Source: Anas platyrhynchos
Lineage: Eukaryota; Chordata; Aves; Anseriformes; Anatidae
Assembly (NCBI RefSeq): GCF_047663525.1
Contig: NC_092591.1
Span: forward strand, 45,919,501-45,983,500
Length of the DNA stretch: 64,000 nucleotides
Direction of reading: 5' to 3'
Within the stretch, counting starts at the first letter, position 1. Each line of letters begins with the position of its first letter. A program made the position numbers and the translations under genes. Below the pieces are notes generated by a model. It was not told where the DNA came from. It did not search any database and saw only the letters and a program-made list of their open reading frames with translations. Below, piece by piece: positions 38,481 to 50,400 of the stretch.

Positions 38481-38526
<46 letters not shown>
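38481..38526 (+). repeat. poly(A) tract, 46 bases
   Basis: An uninterrupted run of A after TTAAGGGAAG. No retrocopy of a known gene is recognised upstream of it. Confidence 0.9.
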
Positions 38527-38527
<1 letters not shown>

Positions 38528-40019
38528 ACATGTTATTTCTGATAAATGTTTTACCAGAGAAAATGCAGTGTTTACTAGGTACCATCAACCAGCATTAAAA
38601 CAGCAATTAGCTGAGGCATTATATAATGGCCAAGGGCAGCTCTTCAAGCATTATCATGTCTGACTCAAAAGCACAGCTGCTTCCATCTCCAGGTGAGTCT
38701 TTTGTGACACTTGTTTTACAGCACATGCACGTGGGTGCAGCCACCCTAAGACATCGTATGTTTCATCCACAGTCTCAAATGCCTGCTTGCCCGGTGATCC
38801 AGACAAAATAATACCTGTGCTGCATCCAAATGTGTTCCTTTCCATATGTAGTCATCACAGGCCTTAGAACCAACTTGAGGATTATTCAGGAAAAAAAATA
38901 ATATTCAGGCCACATAGATGTTGGCCAGCCAACCATATCATCCTGTGTGTTTCCCTTTCCCCGACCTCACAGCTATGCAGATGCTTGTTAATTTTAAATC
39001 ACGCTGGATAGCCAGTTGCAATAAAAGGCATGGGTTAAGCTGCAGCCGCACAGAGCACTCACTGGTAGGCTTTGCTGCAGTTTTACTTCCAGCTGTCTGC
39101 TTTTGAGTTAACATCCCCTGAGACTGCTTGATTTGACTGATGGTGCACAACAGCCGGGATGTGCAGGGTGAATGTACCTGCTGCACTGAATAACTGATTC
39201 CCACAGTGTGACCAGCCACACTTGAGCCGCTGCCCGTGCTTCCAGACGGGCCAGCTCCACCTGACTCATCGAACCGTCTCTCTGGGTCGGGAGATGCCAA
39301 ATGTGACACAGTCACTGAGTGTGGCTGGGAGAAAGCCAGCGGCCGTGCTGCTGCAGGAGGGGATATCACGCTGCCCCGAGCCCCTGCGGCCTGTGCTGTC
39401 CCAGCGCTGCCAGGGCAGAGAGGAGAGGGAGCAGAGACAAAATGGAGACAGCCAACCCAAGATGGCGACAGCATCTTGCACCCTGTGGCAAGGGTTAGAG
39501 GGGGAGTCTTTCCCCTCCCTTCTTACTGTGCCTCTTCTGAGGCACGAAAATACATTGCACCTTCCACTGCTTAACCTGCCCTTGGCTTACAGGCGCAGCT
39601 GCACCTCATGCCAGCCTCTGGCTCCTGCAAAACAAGTTAAAATATGTGTGGCATGGTGTTTTAGAGAAGCGTGGTGGCATTCACTGATGGACAGGCCCTG
39701 CCGTACAGATCGTACACAGGCACTGAGTCTGTCACAGTGCAAATTTGGCTGGGATAGCTCTCATCACCACGGAGGTCTGCAGAAAGCATACAGACAACAA
39801 AAGCACCTGTCTATCAGCCTCCGGCCAGCACAACTGGCTTGTATTGACCAGGCCAAGCTGTAACCTGGAATGACAGTTAACGGGATACACCAAAAATTCT
39901 TCCATCAGGGCAGTATTTGACTCCATGCAAAAGGCAGGGGCTCAGTGTCCTGCTTACACGTGACCTGCAAAATGGAACTACAAGGGAAACTAATCATCTT
40001 TATTTTTGAGATTTATTTC

Positions 40020-40155
40020 AGGTTACCCACATGAGTAAGATAGCCAGGAATTTACTTCCTTCCTCTCAGTTGTTCTGCTAATGCAAATCAACGTTTTTCC
40101 ATTAAAGTCAATGGAGCTTTGCTGATTACATGAAGTCAGGATCACTATGTCCAAT
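40020..40155 (+). repeat. ancient amniote repeat relic (CR1/SINE-tail-like)
   Basis: Contains ACCCACATGAGTAAGATAGC and CCATTAAAGTCAATGGAGCT followed by TTGCTGATTAC. These resemble the 'cattgacttcaatgg ... catgagtaag' motifs of old repeats common in turtles, crocodilians and birds. The copy is decayed and the identification is from memory. Confidence 0.4.
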
Positions 40156-41639
40156 TTATTGGCTCTAGTCATTAGATAATACTCTACAATGGGACATCTT
40201 TTACTGCAGCTTCTTTATATAGAGCACAAAGGACCCATACAATTTCACTTCATTATATTTTGCTTTAGTCCCACCTTCTCCAAAAAATCCTTTTGTTATT
40301 TTTCACTTGAGGGGGCAGCTATGACTAAGTGGCGGAACAAAACCTTCAGATTTACCAGACCTGCAGTGCAGCTCATTTCCCACCATTTAAGGCAATGCTG
40401 TTCTTGGAATTTGCACTTTGAAATGTCCCCACCCAGAGGATAGGTAGGAGGACAAAGGTAGGCGCCAGAGTAAGTCCCAGTTACTGACCAAAGACTGAAA
40501 GCTTTAGGTTAATTTTTTCCTTTCACAGCTCATAGAAAAAGATTCTCTGTGCTGTACGTCTTACTTCACATCTCTACATAAGCTCCCAAGCATAGCACTG
40601 AAGACAGAGTAGCTCCAGAAATGCGTGCTGACAATGGATCCACCCTCCAGCCTGGGCTGACCTTTCTTAGCTCTGGACTTTAAGTAATCCTGTCTCCTAG
40701 CCATATTGCCACAAAATCAGCTCCGAGACACATACAACAAAGATTTCTGCTTAATCATGACCACTTTACTTTATTAGGATGTACATTAATTTCAGCTCCA
40801 CAAAACACCCCAGTGTGCTGGAGTGGTACAATACTGTATCAAATCTTGCAAACACAACAAAATTGAGTTAAACCAAGTCGGTTGTGGAACAAGCCTACAG
40901 GAAAGTACAGCAAAAGTTGTCATACTGGTGATTCATTTGGTGGTATTCTTCGCTCTGTGAGACTTCTGAATCAATGCCCTAGGTACAGGGGACTCTGACT
41001 TCCAGATGAATCATAAAATGTCTTGGCTGCCTGAGCTGTGGTTGTGTGTGACATGCATAATCTCTGTGATGAGCTAAGGCAAATAGAGCAAGTAAGGTTC
41101 AAATAGGTTCAGTAAGGCTCCTTGTTAAATTTACACATCATCATCAGCTCCAGTCCTCTCCTTGGGATCCGGCAGCTTTTCTAAACCCCCTCCTCCTGGG
41201 TCACCTACAGTTCACATCTGGTTCTGAATCTAAAACACATCAACAACGAACATCACAGCTTTGTCTGAAGTGCTGCCAGCGATCGATTCGTGTTGGGCTA
41301 CAAGGCTACCACGTAGGGCTCCTCAGGAAGATAACTGCATGCCCCACAGCTGAATGTTTGGTAAATGATGCTTATAGAACTGGTGAATGCCCACAGTAAA
41401 GTTTATTGCTCTTTCACTGTTTCCTTATTTCCCTTCTTTGATATATTTGAGATACCCTGTCTTAAATTTATCAATAAAATATTAGAAAAATGCTTAATTT
41501 GTTCTAAGTTTTCTACATTTTTATTTTGAATTAAGTACTAAATATCTGGGGCTTCGTTTATGAAAAGCAAGATACTGATTGTGTAATGTAAAATTTTAGA
41601 TATATTCAAGAGAGGGAATAAGAGAACTAGGCAAATGCC

Positions 41640-42260
41640 AAAGTATGTAGGTCTGATGTGAATAATGACCAGGATTTGGACACATTTGGAAGGAATAAAA
41701 GATAAAGAGGGGTATAGAAATGGGAGAAAAAAATATCCACTTATTGATAAATTATAGATGTAGATTATATATCAATTTGATAGATTTATTTGACAATATA
41801 ATTGCCTGTTCTTTACAAAGATAGACACTAGACCTCATCTTGCTGGACTTCCTGAATGCATTTTGTCTAACGCGGCATGGGAGAGCAGTAATTAACGTGA
41901 AAATCAAGACTAACATATGAACTGTAAAGCATACAAGAGACTAACTGGAGAGACATATTCTGTCAGGAGAAAGGGGAATTATTAGTGGAGTTTCCTAGAT
42001 TCACTCTGGGAACAATCTTATTTAATCTTCTCATTAATGACCTTGGCACAAAAAATAGAAAGTAAATGAGCTAATGAAATCTGCTGACAACACATAGCTG
42101 GAAGATACTACTGATACAGAGGAGAACTGAAATAGCATGCAGGAAGACCTGCATGACCTTGAAGGACTGCAGTAACAGAAATAAGATGAAATTTTATAGT
42201 AAATAGTGCAAAGTGATGATCTTTAGGTTGGACTTAAGGCTTCAGAGTATCAAAGTATTG
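41640..42260 (+). mobile_element. old, decayed CR1 LINE fragment
   Basis: Blocks such as GGAACAATCTTATTTAATCT, then TCTCATTAATGACCTTGGCA, ATGAAATCTGCTGACAACAC, ATAGCTGGAAGATAC and GTGCAAAGTGATGATC follow the order of the 3' part of CR1 ORF2 (after the reverse transcriptase core). Many indels and stops show it is dead. Confidence 0.6.
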
Positions 42261-44209
42261 TTCTGGTACACCCTCTCTATCGCAGTAGTAGAAAGAAAAA
42301 TCTAACTAATTTTTAAGGTCAACTTGCTATATTTGGGGACCAAAAAAAAAAAAAAGCGAGGAGGAGCGAGGGAGCAATATGGCTTGTGAGTGGGTAATAG
42401 CAAGTGGTTGGAAAGAAAACCACACTGGGTGGCATCAGGTTCTCCATTCCCTGTCAGCCCAACGTACCACAGAAAAACAACATGCAAATTTTCACGTGCA
42501 CGGTATGGAGGCCATACCTTTACCATCTCTGCTTACTGCAGGTTTGGAGAGATGTGGTCAGAGCCTGCAGACATTTCAGATGCTGTGGTACATCATATGG
42601 CCAGAACACAACCAGGGAAGTCTGTCTTCCTTTGGCCATGTCACTTTAATGCTTCAGCAAGGCACAAGACCAAAGAATCCTCATGTGGAAAGAAGTGACC
42701 AAAATAGCTTTGGCCTGTTCAATAAGTCCATTCTGCAAGCTCTGACAACATAGGTAGTGCTGTCTTTGCAGCAGGAATTGATTCTTATAGGATTAGCTTA
42801 CAGGGACTCCTCTCCCACTTCCTGGCCTATGAGTTTGTGGAAGTGTTTCCTGGGCACCTCATCACTGGAGCTTAGGCTGAGAAAAACACATTCACTTCTG
42901 ATCAAAGGCAGTGATCAAAAGATGATTTCTGGAGGAAGTAAATTAAACACACCATGATGTTGTACCATAAAAATAAATAATTCTTCTGACAACTGAACCT
43001 GATTTTTCAAAAACCTCACCAGGCTTATTAACAAGAAGTACTATAGAGACAATTAACACGAGTAAGGCATGTATGAGTTGTGGAGATGTTTGTGTCATAT
43101 TTAGTGAGAGCTGAATCTACAAAGTGCAAAGTGAGAGGGATGCGGTGACACATCGCCACCATGATGATACAGACATCACCGTGCCTGAGTTCTAGATATC
43201 TGCTCCCTAGTCACTATGTCAACATAAAACATTTGTACAATTCTGGTTCAGAAGCCAGGCAAACCAGAACCTAGCCACCAAATGGTGCCCTTCAAGATGT
43301 GAAGTTCTGCTGCATTCAATATGAGGGTGACTGCACTGAAGTAAGTTGAGAGGGTGAGGTTTTTAATTCAGTGGTGTCAGAGGATGAGTCTTGGCCATCA
43401 GGCCAGGCTGACACACAGTAGTATGGGAGAACCCCCTAACTTGCAACCCAAAGAGAAGCTAGAGTATGGAGGCCTGCTTAGGGCATGAACTTGTGAATTA
43501 CAACGACATCTGTTGATACAGAGGTGAATTCAGGCTGCTTCCATAATGGGTGGATTTCTACCTTTCTTGTCCTATGTTTTTTTGTATAAAAAGGGCATTC
43601 GGCCATTTTGTAATTAATATGGCAACAAGACTGTGCTGTGCAATGCTTGTGCTGCACCCTGTGCTGTCATTGTGTCCTGGTCATGTGTAAAGTACCCTTA
43701 CAGCACGGGGCCACCTGGGAGACTCGGACAGGGGGTGCCCTGCTCCGGGCTCTCAGATGGGCCGTGCTGTCAGAATTGTTTCTGAACTTCACAAAAATGA
43801 GGTGGGCTTTTGTGCACATACAGAACACAAGCAGACAGAACATGGATGCTGATCCAAAAGAGTCATAATAGGTATAAGTGGCCACACGACTACAACATTT
43901 AGCATTTCATGTCATGCATTTAAAAAGTGGGCACTGCTAGATTAAATTAATAACACATACTCAGAACAACCTTTTGATTAAAATAATTATGGCTGCATTT
44001 TTTCTTTATATTGAGACCATCACATTTCAGCCTGGAATACACTATCTTAGTTGTCTAAAACTACAAATCTGTGATATATGCTCTGAAATATATGTAATGC
44101 TGGTACATTATTAGCCTTCACCTGCTGTACACCCAGAGCATTTCCCTGCTGCCTTCATCATACTATACTGTCCTAATGATCCCAGACACTAACAAACTTG
44201 CAATAAGCA

Positions 44210-44262
44210 TTTCTAACTTCCACTGATTTTAATGGGAATTACCCCTGGTTATGCCTGAATTA
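44210..44262 (+). repeat. short ancient repeat relic
   Basis: TTCCACTGATTTTAATGGGA, ATTACCCCTGG and TTATGCCTGAATTA resemble the conserved core 'ccattgacttcaatggnagttac..ctgg' of old sauropsid repeats. Confidence 0.35.
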
Positions 44263-46982
44263 CATCAAACGTGACAAAAACAAACAAACTTCATATACAC
44301 TTAGCATGTGGGCACTGGCTAAATTTCACATATCTGGTCACCTATTTTACCTATTACTCAATTTTTCTAGCTAGTCTGTAGTAAACACATAATTTACTTT
44401 GCTCAATACACTACTAGATACAGTTCAGCTGGAAAGCCATCAGAAAGCTGAAGCTGGACAAAATTTGTCCCACAAGGAAACTGCATGAACAAAGCAAAGA
44501 AAAAAAAAATCTATCAAGAAACACTGGCCCTTGGATATCGAAAGCTGTGTGACGTGCTACCCATGGAGCATGCCTAGGAAGACTGTGGCATGGCAAGGCT
44601 CCCAGCCTCTGCAATACTCCTAGTCAGCACTTCAGAATCTGAGGAATTTGGTTAATTCATATCACTGAACTTCATGGGGGAAGGGTGGCCAAAGCGCTGT
44701 TAGAAATGGTGAAAAGAGGAAGCTAGATCTGGCATAGGCATGCACATCTGATGTAGTGCACCTCCAAGTTTTACCTTTAAGTTAAATGGAAATAGACTTT
44801 GTGTGTCTTCTGCAGTGTTATCAGCAGCTGAGGTTTGATGGGCTGGACTTTGCCACTGCTTTATCAGCTCAACAGGAGCCAGACTGCTACAGAACATGCA
44901 GGTTAACGCATGTGCTTGTTGAGAAGCTGAGATGCAAGCTTCTCAATCACCTGAGATTTGCCAGGCAGCGACATGCATGACTTTGTCAGAACTATCCACG
45001 ATCTACAGACCCAAACATCCGCTACTTTTGGTCTGACTTAAAATATATTGTGGATATATATGAAAGCTGTGTAATACACAGTATCCAATTCTTGCTGGAC
45101 TTACTGTACAAGATATATGTCATACACCAGCATTCAGCACAGCGCACAGGAGCACAGTGCCTGCCTGGAGCACAAAGCGTCGCTCTTCCAGAGTCAGCCT
45201 GCATAGCATATCCTGAGCTATCTGGATCGAGGCAACTCCCAGAAACATCGGAGGCATTTCAGGCTTTGTCCCTGCCCAAAAACAAGCAAATCCCTAACCT
45301 TTCCAAAATAAGTGAGCAGCATAAATTCCTAAGCTCACTGCATGGTGCGGCAGCAGGAATGAGGGGGAGGACACAGCCTGGCTTCTGCAGGAAGCCTCTT
45401 CTCATCGGACACGTGTCATTAACTTGCCTTTGCTATGCTGTCGAACAGCACCCTCAGATGGCCCTACTTCATATAGTCTCTTCATACAGACTTTTTCCCT
45501 TTTTAAGATCAGGAAAAGGAAATAAATCCTCACTGTACTGCTGCCTGTCTCTAGTGCTTGTGACTGCACAGAGAAATGTGAGGTGATGAATTAAGCATAA
45601 TGCAAGGTTTCAGAAAAGGAAGCGGATGAAAACTATTAAATATATTATGTTAATATAGCCTCTGATTATACAAAAAGCTACTTCATGATTTTTTTAACCT
45701 CATTTTTTTTCCTGAACATGTAAGTTTGGTAATATGGCCTGTTATCCTTGTGACAGCTTTCTATATATTATATAAAACAGATTTCCTTGGTTTGACTATG
45801 AAGAATTTACCAATGAGCCATGCAATTGACTCTCAGGTTTCTATATTGATATGCAGTTTATTTCACACTGCTTCTACACTTCAGTATTCAATATACCGTA
45901 AATTCATGCATCCATAGCATCTCTGCACACTTAGCACTTTTGTGAAAGCTAACAGCTGAAACCAGAAGTTTTAATGGCTGCAAGATAGGACAGGTTAGGC
46001 TCCTGGCACCGAGAAAAGTATCAAATAACCCAATACAATGGTTCACTATCTAAATGAGCAAGCCTGGATTTGAAAATTAAACCCTGTGAGTAGAGTGGAG
46101 CTGTTCAATTGTCTTGAGAGGTTATTCCAAATTGTTTGCCAGTTTGGTAAACTGCAGCTGAGTTACTCTTTGAACAATTTCTTCAGGGGTATCAGACTAC
46201 ATGTTTTTAACAGGAGAAACCAGCAAACAGATCAAAAGTGGGATTTTTTCCTGTTTGCTATATGCTTCTGATAAAGACTAGAGCACAGCAAGAAACTGAG
46301 GGAGTGGGACCAGAGGAGAGCCACAGCTAGCAGGGAACAAAATGAGTGGTGACAAGAACAGGTAAAGCTGAGGTAACTGAGACAAATGGAGGGTTGGAGT
46401 GAGGAAGCAGGTGAGCAATCTCCACATGTAGGTCAGAGGGGGGGGAAATGCCTAGGAGGAGAAGGGACAGTGAAGCCAGTCAAAGGGAGGGACTCAATTT
46501 TGTCATTTTCCTCTTTAAGGAAATGCAAGATGCAATGAAACACTCATACCTGTTCAAAGGGGGGACAAAATGCTACTGTCTAGCGAAATGACAGATTCTG
46601 ATTTGAGAGTATTTCCTATTCCTTTTGCATACAGCATGACTTGTAACTTCACTACCATGAAATTCACTTAACCACCATGGTCACAGATACTATAGCACCA
46701 TAACACCCTTTCTATGCACGCTTTCGCTGTGCTTGAGAGATGGAAAAGCGAACTTGATATCATTATAGCAATTCCCTAAAATAGAGTAAGTGAAATTGTT
46801 GTTTCTAAAACCAACTTTCACTTTAATTTTTAGCCCTTTAAAAGATGCTGAAAAGCTATACCTCCACTAGTTATATATTTTTATGTTTTTAATGTGATAA
46901 CTTCAAAACATTCATCACAGGCATAAATATTCTATTCTATATCTATCTGGAGAGTTCCAAGTTATAACAGTGGGAAAGGATC

Positions 46983-47472
46983 TCAGACCAGTATCATAAG
47001 GCAGTTAGAATATTCATCTCTTACAAATGCTGGCATAGGGTTGATGAGATGGTCTACGATGATTTCAGGATTAAGTACTGCAATAATAATCTCATTCCCC
47101 CGAACACTCTCAAACACTCTCAGCAAACCCATTTGTCCCTTTTCCTTAATTGCAATCCTATCCCTATAGAAAGAAATAGCTCCATAAAAATGGGTCAAGC
47201 AAACGGTTTCCTACAATTACAATCTCATGTTGTTCTGCTCCCAATTTGTTGAATAGGAAGAACAGATTTTGGTTTATGAAAGTCTGCAGGAGCTGCTTCA
47301 GTTGAAACACATGAACCAGAGACTCATCATTCTCTGTTGCTTTGTAAGCGTATTTACTTCCAAATTGTCCATACAAGGATGCTAAGAAATACAATACTTG
47401 GCCTATGTAATTTTCTTTATCCCACAGACCAATCATTTTAATTGCCTTTAACATTAAAGAACTGCAATTCAT
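46983..47472 (-). pseudogene. possible decayed coding fragment, unidentified
   Basis: Two overlapping minus-strand frames (47472-47164, 102 codons; 47198-46983, 71 codons) read almost continuously across one apparent frameshift near 47190. Their composition is protein-like: leucine/phenylalanine helices, then a stretch rich in E, R and V such as GNEIIIAVLNPEIIVDH. No start context, splice sites or known family is recognised. It could be a retrocopy, an old viral or transposon relic, or chance. Confidence 0.2.
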
Positions 47473-50400
47473 ACCCTAAAAATCCTTATTTTCAGCATCT
47501 TATATTTAAAGCATTAAAACCTCACAAACACTTCAGCTGCTAGGTCTGTTCATAGTAGAAAGGACTCATTGCAAGCCAGCACAGTCTCTCTTTTTGGTGC
47601 AACTGGGGAGATGACATCCACATACAGAGAAAATTAAAAAGCAAACAAACAAAAATCACAATAATGAAAAGGAACAAGCAAATAAAAAGATACCTTAAAA
47701 TATCTGGCCAAATCATTTTTAATGCACAAACCTAAAAGAATATTATTCCATTTCCTGGATATCAATTAGTGAACATTTGAAAAATAAAGTAACTTAAAGT
47801 GAGATTCTGAATCGCTATTAGTGTTAAATATATCTTTATATTTAACATCAAAAATCATTATTTGTGTCATTATTTGTACAGGGGATGGCTGCAGATAAAC
47901 ACAGAACCGTGTGCTTCTCGACTCTGGTGTGTGCAAAACTTACTGGCAATACCTCAGCCTTGCAGTTCACTACGAGCATGAACAGCAAGAGAAGCCCAAG
48001 TGTTCTTGAAGATGTGCTGAGCTGTCAGTCAGCCTGACTTCTCGAGCAGGGTAGTTCAGCACTGTAAGATTCCTGAAAGAAAAGTCTACAGTGGACATAG
48101 CCCCGTGGTGCTACAAAGGTGCTGCAGTGAGAGAGCACAGCGCCAGCTGCACACACTGGCACCGCAGCTCTTTTCTGGAGTCTACCCAGACAGGTGCAGG
48201 GTTCAGGTTTGATGAGATAACATTTTGTATCTGCTAAAACAGCCACAGTAGCTGAAAACAACTATGGCGACCGCATTCCAGTGCTGTATTTTGGCCTTAT
48301 GCTGCTTAATGGCATGATAATACAGTCTTTTATCTCTTCCAGTAATCATGAAAAAATAAAATCCATAGCCAAAACAGATGACTGTAACGCCAGAAGAAAA
48401 AGCTGTAGCTGCAGTTTGCCCATTCTATTCAGAATGAAAAGAGAGCTGAAATGGTTTAGACGTTGATACTATTGGAACCTCAGTATGTCCCAGGACAGAC
48501 AACGTATCTGGCTACGCAAGGAAGCAAAATAAACTGCTCTGACCTGAATGCTCCAACACCTCTCCAACAACACCCTAAAGATCGGTAGCAGATGGGCAGG
48601 GGGAGCCCACTGGATGATGGCTTGACTTCTGAGTCCTCCTCCTTGCAAAACTGAGACCAGGCTACAGAATTAAGATTGTGTTAAATTTATTACTTATTTT
48701 GACAACGATGACTTCTAAATGTTGTTTGTGCTGCGCTGTGAACATTATGTTGGCAACACTGAACTGCAGGCAGTTAAGATTGTAATGGAGTTGAAGTGAC
48801 TGAATTAAAATAATAATGATACCAAAGCAATGACTAGAATTATTGAAAGGTCATATATCTAAATATAGCTTGTTCTGAAGATACTTCCAACTATTGCACC
48901 TGTCAAAGTAAATCTATAAAACTGGCTACAATCAAAGCCAGGTGTTTTTGTCAGAACAGGTAAAAAAAGAGAAAGTGTTTATCTCTGTGACTGTGGTAAC
49001 TGTTCCACTCAGCCTTACCGGTGAGCAAGGCATAGGCGTTCAGCCAGCTGGTAAAGCCTTTACCCTAGAAAAATTAAGACATTCTGCTCAGCTTCCACAC
49101 ATTTTGTGGGCTGGGCTGCTGCACGCAAACCTGGAGTGGCTGACATTGCCACCAGAGCAACCCACCAGTCAGAGGCGGCACGCAGGAAGAGATGCATTCA
49201 GTGGCCACGTAGACTAATGCCATGCATTTGTTTCCGATGGGTGTTCTACAAGATGCCTTTCTACTTTAGTCACACAGAATAAATATTGGTCAGGAATTCT
49301 GGCTACTTGGAAAGAGAGTTCTGGGAACTGATTTTCGAGTATGGATGCAGAGAAATGATGCAGCATAACAAAGGGAACTCACAAACACAAACAAACAAAA
49401 CCCTTCAGGTGACAGATTCTGCATCGATAGTCAGTGACGAGCTAAACTCCTGCTACTGCTTCATAAAAGGATTTATGCAGGCAGCGAACTCTGGGGACTG
49501 GGAAGTGCTTCATGGCTAAGTCATGCTTAAATAACAGGGCTAAAGACTCATAAATATGATCATAAATTACATTTGTCACTTGCAACCACCTAATTAAGAA
49601 CTATACCAGTTCATCTTAATGCCCAGAGTCATAGCTTAATCATGGTCTTTGGTATAATCAACAAAACACACGTTTTTACAGGACTGCTCAAATGCACTGT
49701 ACTGTACTGTGCACTGCCTATACAGTACCACAAACCAAAAGCCTCGCTACAGCTTGACTTCGTATTTGTAGGACCAAAACAAATTTTGATACAGAGCTGT
49801 ATGTTCACATTTCATGGTTTAGAAGCATTGAGACAGTGCAGACTGTGGCATCCGTATACTCCAGCAAAGCAAACAATAACATAAGCTCAGTCTTTACAGT
49901 TGAAAGCCCATGCTGAAATTAAAAGGAAAAAAAAAAAATCCTCTGCTGTAACCTTTTTTTTTTTATTCCTTAGATATACAGGTCTCCGTGAAAAACTGCT
50001 TGTTCTAAGCCTTCCTCTGCTTCTCTGCACCTTGTTTGCTACATGCACATTCAATTTTCTGTTGAAACAGCTAAAATGGAAGAAAAGCTTAGCTCTCGCA
50101 TTAGCCTTAATAGAAGGTCATACATGAAAGCAGTGCTGCCACTAAGAGGAAGCAGACACAAATAAGGCTCTCTAAACCGGTTTTCAAAATCACATCTCTT
50201 TTGCAAGCCAATGTATACCCTGCAGCTGCGCTCACCAGAGAGTAACTGATGCTTTTAACTTTCTGCATAATAGAAAAGCTTTTGAGTAGCATAATATTAC
50301 AGCATTTAGTTTTTCTAAATCAAATCTACAATCACAAACAAGAGAGGGAAAAATAGATACTAAAAGGTACAAGTGGAGATTGTCCGTAAAGCTTTACAGA

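Larger units (their letters stand above)
33000..41630. other. intergenic SNX6-CFL2, first part
   Basis: AT-rich DNA upstream of SNX6 with no gene recognised. It contains A tracts (35499-35524, 36241-36260, 38481-38526), an AAT microsatellite, a perfect hairpin (36021-36070), a small CpG-rich patch (39220-39490) and an old repeat near 40.1 kb. Confidence 0.6.

Noticed and set aside
39222-39863. 213-codon plus-strand ORF
   Set aside because: Lies in a CpG-rich patch with competing frames; no family resemblance.
45050-45586. 178-codon plus-strand ORF in intergenic DNA
   Set aside because: No recognisable domain and no splice or promoter context; consistent with chance.
47040-47200. Nuclear mitochondrial insert as an explanation of the coding-like fragment
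   Set aside because: Neither strand resembles avian mitochondrial protein genes as I know them, so I left the origin open.
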